A DNA stretch of 64,000 nt, taken from NCBI RefSeq assembly GCF_023822005.2, contig NZ_CP098806.1, forward strand, positions 3,658,001-3,722,000. The letters are read 5' to 3'. The notes beneath the pieces are model-generated. The model ran no database searches. It saw only the letters and a program-made list of their open reading frames with translations, and was not told the DNA's origin. A program made the translations under genes and the position numbers. Source of the DNA: Dyadobacter fanqingshengii (lineage in GTDB: Bacteria; Bacteroidota; Bacteroidia; Cytophagales; Spirosomataceae). Below are positions 9,012 to 17,228 of this stretch, piece by piece. Position 1 is the stretch's first letter. Every line of letters begins with the position of its first letter.

Positions 9012-10253
9012 TCAAGCTTCTTCGTAATCCAATTCCTTTCCATAAGTTTCTTCCATCTTCCATAAGGAAAGCAATGCAAGCCCAAAACAAACAGCACCGA
9101 CAATTGCGCCTGAACTCAAAACGCCCCAGCCTGGCTTCAAAAGTTGGAAGATTGGCAATGTGATCAGAACCGTTGCCCGCACATTGTTGGCTACGGAAGT
9201 GGTAACCGTTGCCCGCAAGTTCGTTCCAAACTGTTCAGCTGTTGTCGTCAGGAACATAGCAATGTAGCCAATTGAAAATCCGAGCCATACATAACAAGCG
9301 TAGAGCACAGTAGTCGATTGAATGCCACCATAAAGCAGCCACACCACCCCAGCAAGCGTCATCGACATCATTAGCAGGATCGCTTTCCGTCTGGATCGCA
9401 GCCATTGACTTAAAATCCCACTGAAAAAGTCGCCGGTAACCACGCCAATGTAGGTGTAAAGCACGCACGATGCTGCCTGAACGTCGGCTGTAATTCCCAG
9501 CGCTTTGGCAAATTCGTTTCCGAAAGTGGCGTATATCCCAATGACCATATAAGTAGGCAATCCAATGCCCATGCAACGGATATAACGCACAAACCGCGAC
9601 CAGCTTGTAAAAATCGTCCACCACGGCACGGGCTTATTCCCTCGTTTTTCAATGCTTTTATTAAAAATTAGTGATTCCAAAACATTGATCCTCAAAACCA
9701 GCAAGATCAAGCCCATTCCGCCTCCTATGAAGTAAGCAATCCGCCAGTCTGTGAGCTTAACGGCGAAAAAGGCTGCAATGGCACCAGCCAGACCGACGCT
9801 GGCCATCAAAGAAGCGCCATAACCACGTAATTCTTTTGGCAAAATTTCAGCAATAAGTGTGATGCCTGCACCCAGTTCACCTGCAAGGCCTAATCCGGCA
9901 ACAAACCTCAAAAATGAATATATTTCAACATTATTGGCAAAACCACAGGCAATGTTGGCCAGTGAATAGGTGAATATAGAGCCAAACAGAACAGACCGGC
10001 GGCCCAGCTTATCGCCTAATATGCCCCACATGAAGCCGCCAATGAGCAGGCCTGCTTGCTGCCAGTTGTAAATATTGGCCCCTATGCGGGAAATCTCTTC
10101 TTCGGACAAACCGAGATCTTTCAGGCTGGGGACACGGACAATGTTGAATAATAGCAAATCATAAACGTCCACAAAGTAACCCAGCGAGGCAACGATAACG
10201 GGAAGCGTAAGAACGGCACTTATTTTAGGTTGAGCAGGAGTGATAACATTCAT
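9012..10253 (-). CDS. MFS transporter
   Basis: 413 residues with about 12 hydrophobic segments. The loop between helices 2 and 3 carries the MFS motif A (GILGDKLGRRSVLFG), and helix 4-5 contains RFVAGLGLAGELGAGITL, like the metabolite:H+ symporter and sugar porter branches. It sits in the inner membrane and probably moves a small organic solute by proton symport. The substrate cannot be read from the sequence. arfB lies 33 bases upstream on the same strand and may share the transcript. Confidence 0.85.
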   Translation of the reverse strand: MNVITPAQPKISAVLTLPVIVASLGYFVDVYDLLLFNIVRVPSLKDLGLSEEEISRIGANIYNWQQAGLLIGGFMWGILGDKLGRRSVLFGSIFTYSLANIACGFANNVEIYSFLRFVAGLGLAGELGAGITLIAEILPKELRGYGASLMASVGLAGAIAAFFAVKLTDWRIAYFIGGGMGLILLVLRINVLESLIFNKSIEKRGNKPVPWWTIFTSWSRFVRYIRCMGIGLPTYMVIGIYATFGNEFAKALGITADVQAASCVLYTYIGVVTGDFFSGILSQWLRSRRKAILLMMSMTLAGVVWLLYGGIQSTTVLYACYVWLGFSIGYIAMFLTTTAEQFGTNLRATVTTSVANNVRATVLITLPIFQLLKPGWGVLSSGAIVGAVCFGLALLSLWKMEETYGKELDYEEA

Positions 10254-10286
10254 TTGGGTAAAAGATGAATTGGCAATGCAGAATGA

Positions 10287-10694
10287 CTAGTCTTCAAAGG
10301 TCTTTTTACGCAGTGATTTAATGTTGGAATTCCGTTGCTTCGTTTGCAACCTATCCAGTTTTGAAGCAAGGGTTGGCCGCGTCGCCCTACGGTTTTTTTG
10401 AACTGTAAATGCCTTTTTGATCAAATCATTAAACTTGGTAATGATCTTTTCCTTATTGGCCAGCTGGGAGCGTTCCGTTTGGTGATACATAACCAGTATC
10501 TGATCATTTGTCAGCTTGTTAGCGAGCTTGTCGATCAATGTTTGCTTTTGCTCGTCAGTGAGTTGCTGCGAATTTTTTATATCAAATCGCAGCTCCACTT
10601 TTGTTTCGACTTTATTCACATTTTGCCCTCCTTTTCCGCCGCTGCGCGCAGTTTGAAAGACCAATTCGTTATGAAGAATTTCAGGGTTGATCAT
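10287..10694 (-). CDS. arfB: Alternative ribosome-rescue factor ArfB (peptidyl-tRNA hydrolase)
   Basis: 135 residues, the usual ArfB/YaeJ length. The catalytic GGQ is at residues 22-24 within ARSGGKGGQNVNKVETKVEL. A basic C-terminal tail (KKAFTVQKNRRATRPTLASK onwards) is the part that in ArfB enters the empty mRNA channel of stalled ribosomes. It hydrolyses peptidyl-tRNA on nonstop ribosomes independently of a stop codon. The short length and basic tail separate it from RF1/RF2. Confidence 0.95.
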   Translation of the reverse strand: MINPEILHNELVFQTARSGGKGGQNVNKVETKVELRFDIKNSQQLTDEQKQTLIDKLANKLTNDQILVMYHQTERSQLANKEKIITKFNDLIKKAFTVQKNRRATRPTLASKLDRLQTKQRNSNIKSLRKKTFED

Positions 10695-10998
10695 GTGCTA
10701 ACTTAAAATATTGTTAACGTGTTGTTAATGTTGACGATGCCGCATAGGGCTAAAGTAGTTTACAAATGTCTTAGAGCAAGCAAACAGATGACGAATTCTT
10801 TTGCCAAAATGAAATAATATCTTAATTATCAACTATTTATAACAACCACATTATGAACCTGGCAAATATCAAACGTTACCCGCTTTCAACCGGGCGATAT
10901 TTATACCGATTGAGGCACTCAGTAACGTTTAAACCAAAACAAAAAAACAGTGTCTTATAAACGATTTAAATAAAGAAAAACAACTAATCCATATAGCC
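10695..10998. other. 304-bp divergent intergenic region with structured element
   Basis: This gap separates arfB (minus) from the DUF6600 gene (plus), so it must hold both promoters; I could not place a clean TAnnTTTG box for either. Its notable content is the inverted-repeat element at 10864-10930, described separately. A 35-codon frame from the ATG at 10853 to a stop at 10960 overlaps that element and has no clear ribosome-binding site. Confidence 0.5.
10864..10930 (+). other. Putative structured 5' leader (interleaved inverted repeats, pseudoknot topology)
   Basis: Two perfect inverted repeats are interleaved: AAATATC (10864-10870) with GATATTT (10896-10902), and AAACGTTAC (10871-10879) with GTAACGTTT (10922-10930). 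A 4-bp CCCG/CGGG hairpin lies inside the first and a TGAG/CTCA hairpin inside the second. The 5' arm 1, 5' arm 2, 3' arm 1, 3' arm 2 order is that of an H-type pseudoknot or two mutually exclusive hairpins. It ends 68 bases before the DUF6600 start. Function is unknown; a cis-regulatory RNA or a protein-binding site are both possible. Confidence 0.4.
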
Positions 10999-12303
10999 AT
11001 GAACATCATGCGAAAACTTCGGATACTGGGCCTGATCTTGCTCACGCTTGGCGGTGTTTCCACATTCACCAAGACGCAGGCTCAGCCCGGGGTTAACATT
11101 TCATTTCAAACATTTTACGAAGAATTATCCCCTTACGGAAGGTGGATCCGCACGCCGCAATATGGCTCCGTCTGGGTGCCTGACGCGCCGCAAGGTTTCC
11201 AACCCTACTCCACCGCGGGATATTGGGAAGTGACCGAATACGGCAACACCTGGGTTTCGGATTACGACTGGGGCTGGGCGCCGTTTCACTATGGCCGCTG
11301 GTCTTTCGATGACTATAATGGCTGGTTTTGGATCCCCGGTTACGAATGGGGACCGGCTTGGGTAAACTGGCGTTCGGGTGGCGGATATTATGGCTGGGCA
11401 CCGCTCGGTCCTGGTATGCAAGTGAACATTTCGGTTAATCTCCCGTCTTTCTGGTGGGTTTTCGTGCCGCAGCGTTACATTTCAAGCCCACGTTGGTTCG
11501 ATTACTGTGCTCCTCGTAACCGCGTTTCGCATTATTATGGCAGAACCACGATCATTAACAATTACTATTATAACAACAACCGGACCTATGCTTATGGCCC
11601 GAGACGTGACGAAATTGAGCGTGTAACAAGAAGAAGCGTTTACGTTCGAGAGATTGATTCAAGAAACCGAGGCAGAGTGGTTGTTGCCGGAAACAGCCGT
11701 GGAAATGACAGATATGACAATAGCCGCGGTTCCAATGAACGCAACAGCAGAAATAACGAATCCAATCGCCGGGGCTCAACGATTGACGTAGGATCGGACC
11801 GCAGCAGCAGAGGCAATGGTGGAAACCCGGGTTATGAGGCTAACCGCCGTGACAACAACAGTCGCAGCAACCGGGAATATGAAGCGCCAACCCGTGCAGA
11901 ACGTGCTCCGGAACGCAACGTCCCAAACTACGGCTCAGAAAGAAACAGCAGATCAGAACGTAGCAGCGAACCGGTGAATCCTGGCCGGAACAGAGAAGCA
12001 TATGAAACGCCTGCGCCAAGACAAAGCCGCTCAGAAAGAGGTTCCTATGAAGCGCCTGCACAACGCGAAAGCCGCCCTGACAGAGGTTCCTATGAGGCAC
12101 CTGCGCAACGGGAAAGCCGTTCACAAAGAGGATCCAACGAAGCGCCTGCACAACGCGAAAGCCGTTCGGAACGCGGTTCTGTGGATAGAGGTTCTTCCGA
12201 ATCAAGAAGCAGCGCTCCTAATGAACGTTCCTCTGGAGGTTCTGAAAGAGGATCAAGAGGTGGCGGCGGAAGCTCGGAAAGAAGCAGCAGGGGGCCAAGA
12301 TAA
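10999..12303 (+). CDS. Secreted DUF6600 (YXWGXW-like) protein with Arg/Ser-rich tail
   Basis: 434 residues. A signal peptide (basic start, LGLILLTLGGV core, cleavage after about residue 29 in TQAQP) leads to a Trp/Tyr/Gly-rich domain at residues 30-165 with repeated YGRW, WVPD, WGWAPFHYGRW and YGWAPLGPG motifs, typical of DUF6600. From about residue 200 the protein becomes low-complexity, rich in Arg, Ser, Asn and Glu, ending with four 15-residue repeats. A cell-envelope or extracellular location is likely; the role is unknown. A strong terminator follows, so it is probably monocistronic. Confidence 0.85.
   Translation: MNIMRKLRILGLILLTLGGVSTFTKTQAQPGVNISFQTFYEELSPYGRWIRTPQYGSVWVPDAPQGFQPYSTAGYWEVTEYGNTWVSDYDWGWAPFHYGRWSFDDYNGWFWIPGYEWGPAWVNWRSGGGYYGWAPLGPGMQVNISVNLPSFWWVFVPQRYISSPRWFDYCAPRNRVSHYYGRTTIINNYYYNNNRTYAYGPRRDEIERVTRRSVYVREIDSRNRGRVVVAGNSRGNDRYDNSRGSNERNSRNNESNRRGSTIDVGSDRSSRGNGGNPGYEANRRDNNSRSNREYEAPTRAERAPERNVPNYGSERNSRSERSSEPVNPGRNREAYETPAPRQSRSERGSYEAPAQRESRPDRGSYEAPAQRESRSQRGSNEAPAQRESRSERGSVDRGSSESRSSAPNERSSGGSERGSRGGGGSSERSSRGPR
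12001..12180 (+). repeat. Four 45-bp in-frame tandem repeats
   Basis: Units 12001-12045, 12046-12090, 12091-12135 and 12136-12180 each encode a 15-residue unit of the form YEAPAQRESRxxRGS. They differ mostly at synonymous or single positions, so the copy number could vary by slippage or recombination without a frameshift. Confidence 0.9.
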
Positions 12304-12320
12304 TTAGCAAAAAGCGCATT

Positions 12321-12363
12321 AAAACAGCCGGGGGAGAAAGTAGTTTTCTTCCCCGGCTGTTTT
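12321..12363 (+). terminator. Rho-independent terminator of the DUF6600 gene
   Basis: A 13-bp perfect GC-rich stem (12321-12333 with 12351-12363) extends inward with further pairs to a 3-base loop at 12341-12343. The right arm ends in a T-rich run. Confidence 0.88.
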
Positions 12364-12398
12364 TATTTATTGTTACCAGCCCCATAATCACCATTTTA

Positions 12399-13418
12399 AT
12401 GGAAATACAATTCGACATTGAGTTTAAGGAAAGTGCGCCAAAATACATGCAGATAATCAAGTCGCTTTTGCAGGCGATTAGTAAGGGGAAACTGAAACGC
12501 GGCGATAAAATTCCTTCTATCAATCAGTTAAGTGAAGAATATTTACTTTCCCGGGACACTGTTGAAAAGGCCTACAAGCATTTGATCAAGGATGGCGTAT
12601 TGATATCTGTTCGGGGCAAAGGTTACTTTATCAACCGCGTCGACATTGAAACATCGGTGCGCATTCTGTTGGTTTTCAACAAAATAAGTAATTATAAAAA
12701 GCAGATATATAATGCTTTCGTGGAGAATGTTGGCCGCAATGTAAATGTTGATCTGCACATTCATCATTCCAATGCCAATATTTTCAAGAATTTGATCAAA
12801 AACAGCCTGGGGGAATACGATTATTATGTGATCATGCCGCACTTCTACGAAAAAGCGGAAGAGGCAATTGAAACATTGAAAATGATCCCGCCGGAGAAGC
12901 TGATTTTACTGGATAAGGACATTGAGCTGAACAGTAAAAAGCATTCATCCGTCTTCCAGAATTTCGAAAAAGACATTGTTTCTGCTCTAAATGAGGCAGT
13001 TGACCTGCTCAAAGTTTACAAAAAGCTGATCCTTATTTTCCCGACCATTATCCGCTATCCCAAAGAAATCATCAAGGGCTTCCGGATCTTTTGCATTCAA
13101 CATGAGTTCGAACACGAAATCATGTACGACTTTCACGAAAACAGCATCGCCGTGAAGGACACCGCTTATGTGGTGATCGAAGAAAATGATCTGGTGAATC
13201 TGATCAAAAAATGCCGCGAGCAGCAGCTGACGATTGGCAAAGACATTGGTATTATATCCTACAACGAAACGCCATTAAAGGAGATCCTGCTGGACGGCAT
13301 CACGACCATTTCCACGGATCACGAGCAAATGGGAAAGACGGCCGCGGAGTTGATAACGGAGAATAGAAGGGCTATTGTAAAGAATCCGTTTACGTTGATT
13401 AGGAGGAAATCATTATAA
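12399..13418 (+). CDS. GntR-family transcriptional regulator with sugar-binding-like C-terminal domain
   Basis: 339 residues. Residues 10-78 form a GntR winged helix (KRGDKIPSINQLSEEYLLSR, then VEKAYKHLIKDGVL and GKGYF). Residues about 88-335 have the alternating strand/helix pattern of a LacI/periplasmic-binding-protein effector domain (RILLVFNK, YYVIMPHF, GIISYNETPLKEILLDGITT). Such GntR-LacI hybrids, like AraR, usually sense sugars. Its target may be the rhamnose genes at 17.2-20.8 kb, but a different cassette lies between them, so this is only inference. A strong hairpin overlaps its stop codon region. Confidence 0.88.
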   Translation: MEIQFDIEFKESAPKYMQIIKSLLQAISKGKLKRGDKIPSINQLSEEYLLSRDTVEKAYKHLIKDGVLISVRGKGYFINRVDIETSVRILLVFNKISNYKKQIYNAFVENVGRNVNVDLHIHHSNANIFKNLIKNSLGEYDYYVIMPHFYEKAEEAIETLKMIPPEKLILLDKDIELNSKKHSSVFQNFEKDIVSALNEAVDLLKVYKKLILIFPTIIRYPKEIIKGFRIFCIQHEFEHEIMYDFHENSIAVKDTAYVVIEENDLVNLIKKCREQQLTIGKDIGIISYNETPLKEILLDGITTISTDHEQMGKTAAELITENRRAIVKNPFTLIRRKSL

Positions 13419-13469
13419 AAATAAACGCCCGAAAAAGCCAAGAACTTAACCTATTTCGGGCGTTTATTT
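13419..13469. terminator. Bidirectional stem-loop terminator
   Basis: A perfect 16-bp inverted repeat (13419-13434 with 13454-13469) with A-rich left and T-rich right ends starts immediately after the GntR stop codon. It can serve the GntR gene on plus and the cassette ending at 13590 on minus. Confidence 0.82.
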
Positions 13470-13589
13470 CTGTTATCCGTCGACAATAAGCGATATGGTC
13501 CGGCTTGGCCTAAATAGTAAAACTACTAACAAGCAAGCCTCTTAACCATAGCCATGTAAATGCGCGAGAAAAAGCATTTGTATTAATCC

Positions 13590-15665
13590 TTAATTGAGGC
13601 GCTTAAAACCTGAATGGCAGACTGGTCCCTCTAATAAATTTGTTATATCACGACCCTCATGCTCACACTCGGCAATCACTTTATAAACACCATCAAGTGA
13701 ATTGAAATATTGATCGATATACTCGTCTGTATGCTCTGTACAGGCGTAGCAATTAGTACTCGCTAAAAATCCTTTTTTAAGCATCTCCTGAGTTATAAAT
13801 GTTTTATATTCCAGAGCTGAACTACTGTTAAAAGAATAAGTACTCAATGCGGGAATACCTGAAACGCTAATTGCAAGCCTATGCTCATCTGCAAGCTGTT
13901 TCCAACCATCCTGCATCTTTTTTCCCTGAGCTGTAATAATTTCCCATGATCTCATCTTCTCCATAACTTCCAGCGTTTTCAAGGCCGCCGCGGGACCGAT
14001 TCTTTCTGTCCAGAAAGTGCTGCTAATAAAAGTTTTCTGAGCAGCTTCCATGACTTCCCTCCTGCCTACAACAGCAGTAAGCGCATACCCGTTTCCAATG
14101 GTCTTGCCATACATGGCTATGTCCGGCTCAACACCGAATTTCTGATAAATACCACCAAAAGTTTCTCTAAACCCGGACGTGCACTCATCAAACACCAGTA
14201 CTATTCCTCGGCTAGTGGCAAGATCCCGTACTTTTTGAAGAAAGTTATTTTCAGGTCCAAAGTTCCTTACCACTTCCATCTTGATCACACCAATTTCGTT
14301 GTTTTCAACAATATGTAGAAGCTCCTCAAAATTGTTGTACTGGAAAGGGAAAACCGTATCTTTTAAATTTTTAGGTACACCCGTAGGATCCAGCCCTGGT
14401 ATGAGGTGACCGGATAAACTGTCACTATCATTATGGTTCGCTGATAAATACCAGTCATGCCAACCATGATAGCCACAGATAGCAACTTTGTCCCTACCCG
14501 ATGCTGCTCTGGCAATTCTGATCGCTATGGAATTAGCTTCGCCACCGGTTCTTGCAAATCGCACCATACTTGCCCAAGGATTTAAATCCACAAGTTTTTC
14601 AGCCAAGTAAACCTCTTCCGGGCAGTTAAAAGTGCTCATGTTACCCGTTCGCACTACATTCATCACTACGGAATCAATCTCTTCGTTTCCATATCCCAAC
14701 GTATTCGTACCTATACCCATGATAGACATGTCGATATATTCCTTCCCATCCAGATCCCATACTTTGCAACCTTGTGCCTTTGAGTAATAAGATGGCCAGT
14801 TGTCTGGCAAGAACATTTCCGGGCGCTTGGAAAGCAACATTGTGCCCCCGGGTATCAGCGTTTTTGCTTTTTCATATAATTTTTGACCTGTGCCGTTGTT
14901 CATCTTATTCGCTTTTAGAGACTTTAAATAACCTTCGTTACGGATAATGTTGTCATTTATATCATTTAGACCGTTTTCAATAATGTAGTTTCCATATTCT
15001 ATCCAGGTTTTTGTTTTGCCTAAATCTTTTACAAGTTTTTCAATCAAAGTGAAATCACGAGGCTCATCAACAGTCATTCTTAGGCTGGAATAATCCTTTG
15101 ATGACAACAGATTTTTAGATGTAAATAGCTGCTGGCCATTATCATTTGAATTATTTCTTATAAATGACGTCACATGTTCCCGATCCGATGTCAATACTGC
15201 TTTATTCCAGGCCGTTTGAAGCGCATGAAAGCTGAATACTTCAACATCCTGGCCGTCTGGAAAACTCTCCACAATGACATTCGCGACATAGTCCACCTTA
15301 CTATCGATCATGAGGGTGATCACCTCATCTATCAGCTGCGGGTCTATAAGCGGACAGTCCGATGTTACTCTTACAACGTAATCGGGTAATTCATCCTTAA
15401 CTGATTGATAGAAGCGGTCGAGTACATCCTCTGTAGAACCTTGGTAAACGCCAACACCCGCAGCCACGGCAATTTTGATGATCTCTTCCACCTTATCCTC
15501 ATGTGTTGTTGCCACAATAACACCCTGAGCTATTTTAGAATTTTTGAGACGGTCTAAATGTATCGAAAGAAGCGTTTCGCCATTAATTTCTTTAAGTATC
15601 TTCTGAGGAAAGCGCGTGCTATTAACACGGGCCTGTGTTACTATAATTATTTTAGGTTTTACCAT
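13590..15665 (-). CDS. SpsF-like cytidylyltransferase fused to class III (GSA-like) aminotransferase
   Basis: 691 residues, two domains. Residues 1-245 are an SpsF/CMP-sugar-synthetase-like nucleotidyltransferase (IIIVTQARVNSTRFPQKIL, then RVTSDCPLIDP). Residues about 260-691 are a glutamate-1-semialdehyde-aminomutase-like PLP enzyme (ARTGGEANSIAIRIARAA; FDEC with D493; PLP-lysine K521 in YGKTIGNG). Both domains keep their key motifs, so the fusion is probably active. Proteins of this type occur in flagellin-glycan and surface-sugar gene clusters and may transaminate and nucleotide-activate an unusual sugar. The 7-base overlap with the aldo/keto reductase gene points to a single operon. The exact substrate is unknown. 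Confidence 0.85.
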   Translation of the reverse strand: MVKPKIIIVTQARVNSTRFPQKILKEINGETLLSIHLDRLKNSKIAQGVIVATTHEDKVEEIIKIAVAAGVGVYQGSTEDVLDRFYQSVKDELPDYVVRVTSDCPLIDPQLIDEVITLMIDSKVDYVANVIVESFPDGQDVEVFSFHALQTAWNKAVLTSDREHVTSFIRNNSNDNGQQLFTSKNLLSSKDYSSLRMTVDEPRDFTLIEKLVKDLGKTKTWIEYGNYIIENGLNDINDNIIRNEGYLKSLKANKMNNGTGQKLYEKAKTLIPGGTMLLSKRPEMFLPDNWPSYYSKAQGCKVWDLDGKEYIDMSIMGIGTNTLGYGNEEIDSVVMNVVRTGNMSTFNCPEEVYLAEKLVDLNPWASMVRFARTGGEANSIAIRIARAASGRDKVAICGYHGWHDWYLSANHNDSDSLSGHLIPGLDPTGVPKNLKDTVFPFQYNNFEELLHIVENNEIGVIKMEVVRNFGPENNFLQKVRDLATSRGIVLVFDECTSGFRETFGGIYQKFGVEPDIAMYGKTIGNGYALTAVVGRREVMEAAQKTFISSTFWTERIGPAAALKTLEVMEKMRSWEIITAQGKKMQDGWKQLADEHRLAISVSGIPALSTYSFNSSSALEYKTFITQEMLKKGFLASTNCYACTEHTDEYIDQYFNSLDGVYKVIAECEHEGRDITNLLEGPVCHSGFKRLN

Positions 15666-16516
15666 GTTGATGGATTTAATAAATTTAAGTCCTCAATGAG
15701 GATAGTGTCAATTGTCCTAAATACTTCTTGCTGTATAGTGATTTCCGACCATTTTAGATTTTGCTTCAACTGTGTGACTGAGTCCACACCTATGAGCACT
15801 CCGTCGATATAGTCTTTTTGCAGGACATATTGCAATGCAAGATGTCCTATGTCAAGTCTGTGCTCATCACAAAGTTGTTTTATTAAATTTAGAGGCTCTT
15901 TTAATGGCGATAACTTAACGGGTATTTTCTCATCATCCATAAAAATGAGTCCCTGCAGGAAAGCCGAGCGCGTATGAATTGTTTTTCCTCTGGACTTTAA
16001 TTCCAACACTGCTTCCGACCTCAAAACATGATTGTCTAGGATATTGAAAGGCAATTGTACCACATTTATGCGGTCATCCTGAGCTAGCTGTTCAAGTTCC
16101 TCATTAGTATAAACTGAGACACCTATGGTTGCCACATTGACGTCCTTATACTTACGGATAAAGAAATCCAGCGCATGCTTATTTTCAGCGTAATGCGAAA
16201 AGGAGTGAAACAAGATGGACGAGATTTTGTCGGACCTTAGCTTTTGTAAGCTGGATTCAAGAGATGAACCGCAATCAACCTGATTACTAAACTTTGTTAT
16301 GATATTGAAGTTTTTTCCAGGATTCTTGCCGAGATAATTGCCGATGACAAGTTCAGAATTCCCGTAACTGCTTGCTGTGTCAAGGGAAGTAACTCCATTC
16401 GTATATGCATGCTCAAGAATTGCAGACGATTGCTCCACCGTAACCTGCCCGGCTGAATTATTTACTCCATATGCAAGCCCAAACTGGACCGTACCGAGAA
16501 TTAACTTATTACTCAT
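15659..16516 (-). CDS. Aldo/keto reductase
   Basis: 285 residues, typical for a short AKR. The tetrad is visible as D46 and Y51 in SLDTASSYGNSE, K75 in IITKFS and H104 in ILFHSFSH. The start ILGTVQFGLAYGVNN matches AKRs found in nonulosonate and surface-glycan clusters. It probably reduces a keto-sugar intermediate with NADPH in the cytoplasm. The gene overlaps its upstream neighbour (GNAT) by 8 bases and its downstream neighbour by 7 bases, so the three are translationally linked. Confidence 0.88.
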   Translation of the reverse strand: MSNKLILGTVQFGLAYGVNNSAGQVTVEQSSAILEHAYTNGVTSLDTASSYGNSELVIGNYLGKNPGKNFNIITKFSNQVDCGSSLESSLQKLRSDKISSILFHSFSHYAENKHALDFFIRKYKDVNVATIGVSVYTNEELEQLAQDDRINVVQLPFNILDNHVLRSEAVLELKSRGKTIHTRSAFLQGLIFMDDEKIPVKLSPLKEPLNLIKQLCDEHRLDIGHLALQYVLQKDYIDGVLIGVDSVTQLKQNLKWSEITIQQEVFRTIDTILIEDLNLLNPSTW

Positions 16517-17021
16517 TTCGCAAGAACATCCTTAGTGTGTCAGTACTATACTTCTCATTTGAAACGAAATCCAGCTCTGTAAAATTTAGTTTCCTGTACA
16601 ATTTTACAGCTCCACTATTACTTTTCAAAACACCCAAAGTTATTCCTGACAGTCGGAGCTGCTTAAAACAGTAATCTATAACCAGACATGACGCTTCACG
16701 AGCAAAGCCCTTGCCCCAACTTTCCCGATCTCCGATCATGATGCCATACTCCCCTGTATTATTAAGCTCGTCTACGGGGCTTATCTTAATATTGCCAATG
16801 TGTTCGCCGGTCTGCTTTATAATTATAGCCCAGAAAAGTGTTTCTTCTCTTTCATGCTTATCAATATAATCTTGCAGCATTTCGTACGTGTAATTTCCCC
16901 CGGATGCTAGATATTTGTTTACCTCAGGGTCATTTAACCAGTTAACATACTTTTCGGACAAGTGTGTCGAAGTCAGCGGCTGCAGTACAAGCCTCTCCGA
17001 TTCTAAAATTGTAGCTTTCAT
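16509..17021 (-). CDS. GNAT-family N-acetyltransferase (RimJ/RimL-like)
   Basis: 170 residues from the ATG at 17021, which begins MKATILESERLVLQPL; the frame extends 13 codons further but without a better start. The acetyl-CoA loop is ESWGKGFAREA and the C-terminal strand is KLNFTELDF. This RimJ-like form is common in sugar-modification operons, where it acetylates an amino-sugar. It is the first gene of the three-gene minus-strand cassette. Acetylation of the amine installed by the fused aminotransferase is an inference from the context. Confidence 0.85.
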   Translation of the reverse strand: MKATILESERLVLQPLTSTHLSEKYVNWLNDPEVNKYLASGGNYTYEMLQDYIDKHEREETLFWAIIIKQTGEHIGNIKISPVDELNNTGEYGIMIGDRESWGKGFAREASCLVIDYCFKQLRLSGITLGVLKSNSGAVKLYRKLNFTELDFVSNEKYSTDTLRMFLRNE

Positions 17022-17174
17022 TGAATTATATTTATTTAATAATAAACTGTTGCTCAGCATCAGTAAGTGTGAGGTTATATTTAGCGCTGGAAAGTTACAG
17101 AATTTATGTGTTGTTTTCCTAGATGGTACGATCCCTGTTGAGTGAGATTCCCAACCACGTTCTCGGAAAAATCA

Positions 17175-17228
17175 TTATAAAAAAGCAATTGCCCCGGGCT
17201 TAGGCCCGGGGCAATTGCTTTTTTATAA
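17175..17228 (-). terminator. Perfect 25-bp hairpin terminator at the rhaI end
   Basis: The arms 17175-17199 and 17204-17228 pair perfectly over 25 bp around a 4-base loop; the core is GCCCCGGGC and the flank is A/T-rich on both sides. The right arm includes the rhaI stop codon (17223-17225). It can terminate rhaI on minus and would also block reading from plus. Confidence 0.88.

Noticed and set aside
10853..10960. 35-codon ORF in the DUF6600 leader
   Set aside because: It overlaps the inverted repeats and has no ribosome-binding site or recognisable content; the repeats are a better explanation. A leader peptide cannot be fully excluded.
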